From contig CM060732.1 in assembly GCA_030704615.1 (NCBI GenBank), positions 79,006,171 through 79,070,170 of the forward strand: a stretch of 64,000 nucleotides of DNA, read 5' to 3'. The position numbers and the translations under genes are program-made. The first letter of the stretch is position 1; each line of letters opens with the position of its first letter. Of this stretch, positions 56,640 through 64,000 are shown piece by piece. Below the pieces are notes generated by a model. It made no database searches and was not told where the DNA came from. It was given only the letters and a program-made list of their open reading frames with translations. The stretch is from Takakia lepidozioides (taxonomy: Eukaryota; Streptophyta; Takakiopsida; Takakiales; Takakiaceae).

Positions 56640-57177
56640 TGTGATGATGGGATTCCCCCTTACCTTTTTTTCTGCCTTAGATGAATGGAGGGTGGAGGAT
56701 GGGAGGATGAACAAGGGATGTAAAAGGGATGGACGGAGTTAGGAAGTGGTCTGGATGAACTTCTGAGCTGGCAACAGCTTACGGCTTTATTATATGTTGT
56801 CTTATTCTAACAGCTAGTTTAGATTAGATTAGGATGGAACTAGATGATGTGGCTTCTTTCTATGGTCAGGCTGGAACAACATCTGGAAAGGCTATGTGTA
56901 TGTGCCGCGTGGCGCTAGGGTTAGATTATGCCTTAATACTATTTAAATCCCTCTGCCGTGGCAGAAAGTGTGGTGGTTTTCATCTTACATGTGTGCATAC
57001 TGAGCGTAACAGTGTGCTGGAGTGCTCTTATGAATGTTTTTGCAATTGGATGTGTGAGTCTGTTGCGTCCTCTTCGTGAGATTCCGTCTTCTCTGCCAAG
57101 CTCCTCTATCGACTACATCCCCCTTGTAGAGCCTTGTCTGGTAGAGGAAGGGGAATAAACCCATAGCTCCGGAATCA
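56640..57177 (+). repeat. LTR-like repeat R2, copy 2
   Basis: 538 bp, starting TGTGATGATGGG and ending CTCCGGAATCA, with CTATTTAAATCC (TATA-like) near 56940 and AATAAA at 57154. It is the inverse of 50659-51200. No target-site duplication is seen at this copy. Confidence 0.75.
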
Positions 57178-59693
57178 TGGTGGAGATGCGGGGTAGAGAA
57201 TGTCGTTAATCGAGAATTTAGCTGGTACGAAGCACCTGAGGGCAATGGATCGCGTACGGGGATCTGGCATGATTGCAGAGAGAGGAGATAGCAAAATGGC
57301 GGCTTGGGTGTTTTGTGCAGTGAGGGAGAAAGAGAGTCTGTCTACTCAAGCTTCCTTGTGTTTTGAAATTTTCGTGAGCAATGACAGCCTAGATTTGTTC
57401 TAGGAAACACCCAACTCAGCTTATCACACTAGTTATGTTGGATTGCATCTGCTACTCTCTGTAATCCAACAGACATTCACCTTTTTGCCTCGATTGTCCC
57501 ACCATTGACTGGGGTTAGAAAAGTATTCATTCCACAACTTCTGTTGCGGGGACAGTGAAATGGAATGGGAACCAGAAAACATCAGGAACATGGAAAACCA
57601 CCCTCCAAAACTGCCAAGCATTCATCTAAACCTGAAAACTTGCAAAACCATAAGATGGTCCCTATTGTTTGTATCTGAGAGATATACCCATGGACTGTTC
57701 CTATTATGAAAAGCAGAGGCAGGGGGAGCAGCGTACCTTGGCACCAGTGAGAACAATTTTGCCAGATACAAAGATGAGGTGTACAATCTTGGGCTGCTTC
57801 ATTCTATAAATCAACCCTGGAAACAATTAGAACTAGGATTATTTCTTGTGACGCCAGTTCATGATGTCGTCCTAGGCTCTATCGAGTGACGAAGCTCGTA
57901 AGTCAGGGGCGCCTTCAACAAGCTGGGAGCTCATGTGACTAGGAAGTGTCACACTCTGAGTATCCTAAGCAAAGAAGTCCTCACCAACCCCATGTGGAAT
58001 TGAATTGAGAAATAAAAGTTGTCCATTTGTCCTAAGAATATTTGACAAAAGCTGATCCTATATCCCCAATACTTTCACAGCTTCCATTAGCAAATTAGTA
58101 TAGATCATGTGATTAATCATGCGTTGTTCCGTCCCGTTCCGTTTCATTAAAACATAAAAAAAAACTAAAAACATTATATTTTATAATTTATCGGATACTA
58201 TTGAGGTTTTATGTATATTTATCACAGATTTTAAATCATATCATTTATAAATTTTCATAAATTTAGATATAGTTTGTATCCTAGGAAAGCAAATTTAAAT
58301 TATTGCAGTCAATAAACTATAGACATCCTCCAACTAATTGCCGATGTTATTTTTCCTCTCGCAACTCCTCTTTTTTAATTCAATTCCAAGGGTTTTGTAA
58401 AGAGGAAAACAGAAAAAAACCATTTTTATTTTATTTTTATCCAATAATTATATTCTGAGTTGTATTGTAGATATTCTACAAGTGAATTCCCTATCAACAA
58501 AATAATTATAAATAGTCGTGACTTCTTTTCACATGCAATTCCAATTCACAATTATCAGTATCATATCTAGTATTACAAACATGGACCATAAATCTGTATC
58601 TGTTTCTTATCTAATTATATTATTTGCTACCAACATATCTCATCAACGCCTCTCATCAACTAGGATGAGCCATTCTGCGACAAGCTGCTTGTTTCTAAGT
58701 ATTTATTTCTTATAGAGAACATTGAACTTATCGCTGAATCACCAAAATAAGAACCCTCAATCATAGTGATAGAAGAAAATAATCTCTTGCAAGGTTAAGA
58801 GCTTTATTCTACAGGAGGATTATCTTGTACAAGTGCGGTATGCAGAATCCGCAAGCTGGCCGATTCTGCATGTCGAATCGGCAGTGGCTGCGAAGGGAAC
58901 CATGGGATCCTCAGCTTGCTAGGGCTGATTCTCCTAGGCAGAATCATGCAACTGCTTTTTACAAGTTTATCTTGAAATGGCGCTGGCCCATTCCCGCCAC
59001 AAAAAGCACAAATTCCCAAATGAGGCCACTAATTACATTTGGTTATAGTGCTTTAGCCAAAACATTTGTATCGGTTTTAGAAATAAATATAGAGAGGTGG
59101 TACGAAAGTTTGGCTTGTGCCATGGTTCAATTGGGCATGGCTCTCTGCTTTTAGCAAAGGTGGGTATCATGGCAAAACATGAATAGCCAGAAAAATGATT
59201 CATAGCACACCTACCCCATGCCCACTGTGTACAAAGGAGGTCCCATCAAATGTGTTTCTTTTCAGCTGAAATTTTGCAGAGATATGCTTCACTCAATTAT
59301 GCACTGGCATCTATTCTCGTTTTCTGTTTCCATTTGGAGAAACATTCTATTTGTCTTGTTTGAGGAGACAAACTTCATTAATATCAGCTTTGGCCCAAGA
59401 TTGAACTTTATAATCTCAGAGGTCCCATGGTGAATTCTGTTTTCATTACTGAGGAAAGTGGGCATCCAATCCTATGGTGGACAGGCAGGGTTCATCCTGA
59501 ATATGGAGATATGGTACCAAACGTGCAAGAAGGTCTGGTCTACCAGGCCATTTTTCCAACAACCCCGTGGTCCTGTGTAGAATCAATACTTTAGGTATAA
59601 GAGTACAAATCAAAGAGCCAAATACACAAAGAGCCAAACTCTCTCCCGTCAAAACTTCACCTTACCTTAGTAGGGTTTTGTGAAATCCTATTG
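57178..59693. other. intergenic, no gene seen
   Basis: An AT-rich stretch (58,090-58,500) and scattered short frames without motifs. The right end probably contains the 3' untranslated region of SPB1. Confidence 0.4.
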
Positions 59694-62600
59694 CTATGCC
59701 CTCCCCTTTGCCTTGGGCCCTTTAGCTCTTGGACCTTTTGATCCCTTCTTGCCCGTCCCCTTCCCCTGACCCTTACCTTGTCTACCTTTAAACCCCTTGC
59801 CAGGCTTGCCAGTGTCCTTAGCCCGTGCATCTTTCTTCAACCGCCGATCAACCACCACTCGTCCTTTTCCACCCTTGGCACCCACACCCTTTTTGGCAAC
59901 CACAATTTCACGCTTAGCTCTCTTGGGTGCGGCCATTGCCTTGCTGTAGAGCCGTTCCATAGCCTTGTTCTTTGACTTAGCCGACAGATCCTCCTGGTCT
60001 GCAATGGCTGTAGCCTTTTGTCGAACCTGCTCCAACTTTTTAACTGCCCGGCGCTTCTTCCGAGCCTTGGCCTCCGCAACTTTCTTAACAGGACGAGCAT
60101 CAATGGCACGGAACTGTGCCTGCATATATTTGTTCATGGTCGTGAGCGTTGTAACATTCTATAAACACCAGATAGATTTCAACTCCACATAACAAAACAA
60201 AGAAATATATCAGATGGATGCTAACAAGCCTTCCTTGCTCTCTAGGTGTAGCACTGATGACTCACTAACAGGGAAAGGTCAGCCCAGTGGAGCAGCTGCC
60301 CCACAAAGCACCATAACCAAAGAAATCCAAACTACCCTGTCTTCGGAACAACCCCTAATACAACACAACTGTTGGTTCCCAGATGCCCGTATCCATAATC
60401 CAGCTTCGTCATCCTACTACTTGAAATCCACAGGAGACACTTCCATATGAAGAGGGACATACCTTCATGGCTTCAACCTCGTCCTTAGTGATGGGCTTCT
60501 CTGGCTGTGAATGCTTCTTCTCGTCGTCTGCAAACCAGCGCGGCAAACCAACATCATCAAACGTATAGCGATTATATGCCGCATCGATGATTGACTCACG
60601 ACTCTTCTTCCGTAACATTTTCTTGGCGTAGGCCAAGATCTCGGCTTTGCCATTGTCACTGTCCTCGTCACTATCCTCTGAAGTATCACTATCGCTTGAG
60701 TCGCTTGAGTTGGCCGGTACAATTTCGAAGTCATCCTTGTCTATCCCAGCATTTTCCAGCACAGATGACCGTTGGGGGATGCCATTGGCAATGCACCCAC
60801 TGTCTGTGGGCAGAGTCTCTACATCTGCATCATTGGCAGCCCCCTCAAAAATGGGATCCTTGAGAGCATTTCTATCTTTCCCCTTTATTACTTCATCGTC
60901 ACTGAGATCCCCTAGAGTGTCAAATCCTGCAAATACGTCTTGACTAAACCACTGCTGTGCCATTTGCTCTTTTGAAAGTTTTGCCTCATCAGCCAATGGA
61001 ACCACCAAAGGATTTGGCTCCTGTTGATCTTCATCAGACTGGTCACCTAGCTTCCCATCATTCGTTGTTCCTGTTTGATCAGCCTGCAGAAAAAAACCCC
61101 ATTACTATTGTTCGAGGGCTGCAAACCAAGCAGAGGCCAGGTTCGTACAACAACTGCGGCAGACGAATCCATGGAACTCTGTAAAACTGAAATAATATGA
61201 AGGACTAGCTTACCTGCCAAAGCTCACCATCCTCCTCAGCACCAGCCAGCTTCGCACGCCTGCGGCGTTTGGTGCTGCCCTCTGTTGCCGAACAAAACTG
61301 ATCGTAAGCACGTTCCAGATAATCGTCCAGCTCTGCATCATATCTACCGAGTCCCCAACAGCGCCCAGATGTCAAAGGAGACTGACAGGACCCCAATATT
61401 TTCCGATTCATATCATTCTAGCCAAACTGCCAATATATACTAGGTCTCACCTCCTGCTTTCAGATAATTCACCCCACCTGTAACTAGATAGTGTCCAGAT
61501 AGCTCTTTACTGTACACAATCCTGTTCCATAGGTATGTTCTAATGTGTTTCGAAGTCATCTTTTGTATCTTGTAGCTGTGGCCTGGACAAAAGCTACAAA
61601 GGAAACATATCACCTGTGAGTGCTTGAATAGCCAGCCAAACAAACCAGATTGACAACTTGATATGACTTCAACTCAAAACAGTACTTCACTTAAATAAAA
61701 ACCAAAGCCCTCAGATTGACCAAAAGATGGGTGCCAGAGAAGGTTGAGAAGACCTGAGCTAATAAATGCTGTGCTTTCTAAGACTGACTGCTTGAGTTCC
61801 ATACAACTCTGTTGCATAGATCTTCAACCACAACTAGCACAGATATTGGGCCATTGCCCCGGATTTGAGTGCATCAGAAGCCATTGACCATTCAGTGGTA
61901 GCCGGGATACCGCACATACTTTACTATACAAATAAATTTGTTAACCATATCTTTGGATATAAATGGAGTAAATGTGATTGACGTTTGTATCTCTTAGCTG
62001 TTGTTTCAGCAAAGCCAGGAGGGAAAGGTATCACAATTGCTTTATGGAGTACTTAAATAGCCAACCATAAAGTCAGATTGACCATCATATAAGGACCCCG
62101 GACCTTAGTGCATGATTTATGAACAAAGTAAATCTAGTCCACATACAGATAAATTTGCTAACTGCATCATTGGATGTAAATGGAGTAAATGTGATTGACG
62201 TTTGTATCTCATAGCTGTTGTTTCAGCAAAGCTAGGAGGGAAAGGTATCACAATTGCTTTATGGAGTACTTAAACAGCCAACCAACAAGACAGATTGACC
62301 ACGATATAAGGACCCCGGACCTTAGTGTACGATTTATGTACACAAGTAGATCTACTCCACAAACAAATAAATCAGCTAATCGTATCTTTGGATGTAAATG
62401 CAGTAAATGTGATTGACGTTTGTAACTATAGCTGTTTGTTCCAGCAAAGCTAGGAGGGAAAGGAATCACAATTGCTTTACGGAGTACTTTAATAGCCAAC
62501 CAACAAGACAGGTTGCCCATGATGCAAGGACCCTGTATCTTAGTGCATGATTTACGTAAACAAGTAAATTGCATAGATATTTGAACGCTAGTATACCTTT

Positions 62601-63455
62601 CACACATTGCATGGAACTTCCAAGGCAATGAGCCTAATTCGATATAGCTATTGGTTTCTTGCCCAGGCATTAGAGTGACCTAGAGTTCGAGTCTAGCAAC
62701 GATTCAATAAGGGACACCACATACTGCTTCAGATACAACACTTCACTTGGAATTATCTTGAATATTACTGTGAGTGATGTTTGTATCTCATAACTGTGGC
62801 TTGCGCAAAAGCTACAAGGGAAAGGTATCACCGTTACTCTGTGGAGTACTTAAATAGCCAACCAATAAGTTAGATTGACCATGACGTAAGGGCCCCAGAT
62901 CTTAGTGTTTGACTGCCATGCACAGGTATGTTTCACAACTCTTCGAATGCAACTAGACGTAACACAATATAGCTTCTGGAATACCTTTCACGTTCCGCCT
63001 CAGGATCGCTGTCTTCCTCACCAGGGTCTTGTCTCGATGGGTGGGCACCATTTAACATTTCATCATCACTGCTATCACCGTCATCAGCACCGTGATCTAA
63101 TGTCCCAGCATCCTCAATACGAACAAGATCCTTCTTGGCCTGTGATCACCACATGCAAAAGCTAAAATTTAGCAGGGAGGAGTTCAGTTAGGGGAGAAGA
63201 GAGAGACTATGTGGTGACCTGTCTTAGTACACTTTACACTAAGACGAACAGGAAGCACAGGGCCTGTCAACATTACTCGTAAAATGTCTACGTACACCAT
63301 TGTATCTCAACCAAAAAAAGTGATGTAAGAGCCAACCAAACAACCAAGATGGGGAGGAAGCACACCTTGATTGCTGCAAGACTAAAAAGGTCTGTATCAG
63401 CAACACCATCTTCCATAACATCCACCTGCATCCCTGTTGAACTGCGTGCTTTTGC
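59694..63455 (-). CDS. SPB1: SPB1/FTSJ3-type pre-rRNA 2'-O-methyltransferase, C-terminal part
   Basis: Six exons join in phase: 63455-63366, 63139-62985, 61343-61214, 61083-60463, 60119-59694, with the rest of the gene beyond the right edge (five shown here plus upstream exons outside the window). The visible part encodes about 473 aa of the Spb1 C-terminal region: DLFSLAAIK|AKKDL, YDAELDDYLERAYDQF, MAQQWFSQDVFAGFD, an acidic Ser/Asp tract, PRWFADDEKKHSQPEKPITK, AQFRAIDARPVKKVAEAKAR and a Gly/Lys-rich tail. In yeast, Spb1 methylates 25S rRNA and is required for pre-60S maturation in the nucleolus. The catalytic FtsJ domain is upstream and not visible. All splice sites are GT/AG. No lesion is seen. 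Only five exons are mapped; the sixth and earlier ones lie outside. Confidence 0.85.
61550..62910. repeat. ~215-bp tandem repeat in SPB1 intron
   Basis: About five copies of a unit containing GATTGACGTTTGTATCTC, AGCTGTTGTTTCAGCAAAGC, GGGAAAGGTATCACAATTGC and GGAGTACTTAAATAGCCAAC begin near 61558, 61980, 62196, 62412 and 62770. Spacing is about 215 bases in the central three copies. The outer copies are more diverged. The array enlarges the intron between the exons at 61343 and 62985. Confidence 0.75.
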
Positions 63456-63831
63456 CTGGGAAAGAAAAAACACCCCAAGGTATTAGAGCCTTGTCCTGCA
63501 CAATGTGGAGATCACTAAGTACAACCAATAAAAGATGGACAAAGGAAGCATACTGGCCCTGTGCATTGGTCAACATGAGAGGCTAGTAAGCTCTGAAGCC
63601 ATATTGAGAGGTACCTAAAGATAAAATGAGATAGCCACTAAAGAAGATGGAAAAAACACACCGGGACAGAACAACAGGGAAACACACAGAAGAAGAAACA
63701 GAAAAAAGAGGAAGGAAACCAGAAAGAATGCTGTAGAGGATGTAGATGTACTGAGTTTCTGTCTACACAGGAAGACTCAACCAGGAGGTAGTTTGAGCAT
63801 TCAAATTGTATAGAACTCCAGACAAACAAAA

Positions 63832-63863
63832 AGAGAGAGAGAGCGCAAGAGAGAGAGAGAATG
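63832..63863. repeat. (AG)n microsatellite
   Basis: An interrupted AG/GA run in the SPB1 upstream intron. Confidence 0.7.
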
Positions 63864-63874
63864 CACTCTTAAAA

Positions 63875-63925
63875 CGTTGTTTGCCGTAGCCTTGTGGCTA
63901 TAGACCCCACGCCCGTATGCTGAAA
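63875..63925 (-). mobile_element. LINE-like 3' end fragment
   Basis: A short minus-strand match to the 3' end shared by the LINE-like copies (TTTGCCGTAGCCTTGTGGC and ATAGACCCCACGCC). It sits next to a GA-rich run, as the copy at 42.2 kb sits next to a CA run. The rest of the fragment, if any, runs past the edge. Confidence 0.45.
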
Positions 63926-64000
63926 ATAATTGAGTTCTAGTTGCACACGCCGTGGCCCTTACAATGAGATGTGGAGTATGAGTAAATTATAATCCACATT

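Noticed and set aside
50659-57177. R2 repeats as the two LTRs of the gypsy element
   Set aside because: They are in inverted rather than direct orientation, and no primer-binding site or polypurine tract adjoins them.

Overview
The window looks like nuclear DNA of a land plant. Supporting signs are split genes with short U-rich introns, a TTTAGGG telo-box in front of a ribosome-biogenesis gene, an A-type (CYP71-clan-like) cytochrome P450, a plant-type cationic amino acid transporter remnant, and many retroelements. The ADH family and the heavy repeat load would fit a seed-free plant (bryophyte, lycophyte or fern), but I cannot name a species. No rRNA genes, CRISPR arrays or bacterial operons are present.

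Layout. 0-3 kb: an intact four-exon RRP17/NOL12-type pre-rRNA processing gene (+). 4-11 kb: minus-strand coding exons, namely an IQ-motif coiled-coil protein, a Trp/Gly-rich acidic ORF and several unassigned exons. 11-14.7 kb: a broken zinc alcohol dehydrogenase gene (-) with LINE fragments in its intron. 15.7-21.2 kb: repeats, with 17 short palindromes in series, an eroded TE-like ORF, a degenerate RING remnant and a ~119-bp tandem array. 21.2-30.8 kb: the most unusual block. It holds three decayed copies (A minus, C plus, B plus) of a gene that appears to join a ParB/sulfiredoxin-like domain to a circularly permuted (beta-class order) amino-methyltransferase-like domain. The copies lie among LTR-like repeats and a recurrent palindrome built on TTCGGCGCCGAA. 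32.9-40.9 kb: a large inverted duplication of a P450 gene, with an intact right copy (515 aa) and a left copy that lacks exon 1 and is mutated. 41-50 kb: pieces of a cationic amino acid transporter gene separated by a decayed Ty1/copia element, a tRNA-like sequence and a well-bounded hAT-like non-autonomous element with an 8-bp target-site duplication. 50.6-57.2 kb: a decayed Ty3/gypsy element (-) flanked by two inverted copies of a ~540-bp solo-LTR-like repeat. 59.7-64 kb: the 3' half of an SPB1/FTSJ3-type nucleolar methyltransferase gene (-) that runs off the right edge.

The clearly functional genes are housekeeping: RRP17 and SPB1 both act in pre-60S/pre-rRNA processing, and the P450 is probably a specialised-metabolism enzyme. 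The remainder is mostly mobile-element and duplicate-gene decay. Many inactivating changes are of the C-to-T type, as expected for sequence that has carried cytosine methylation. Splice sites were inferred by eye from GT/AG signals, reading-frame continuity and resemblance to known families. No database search was run.
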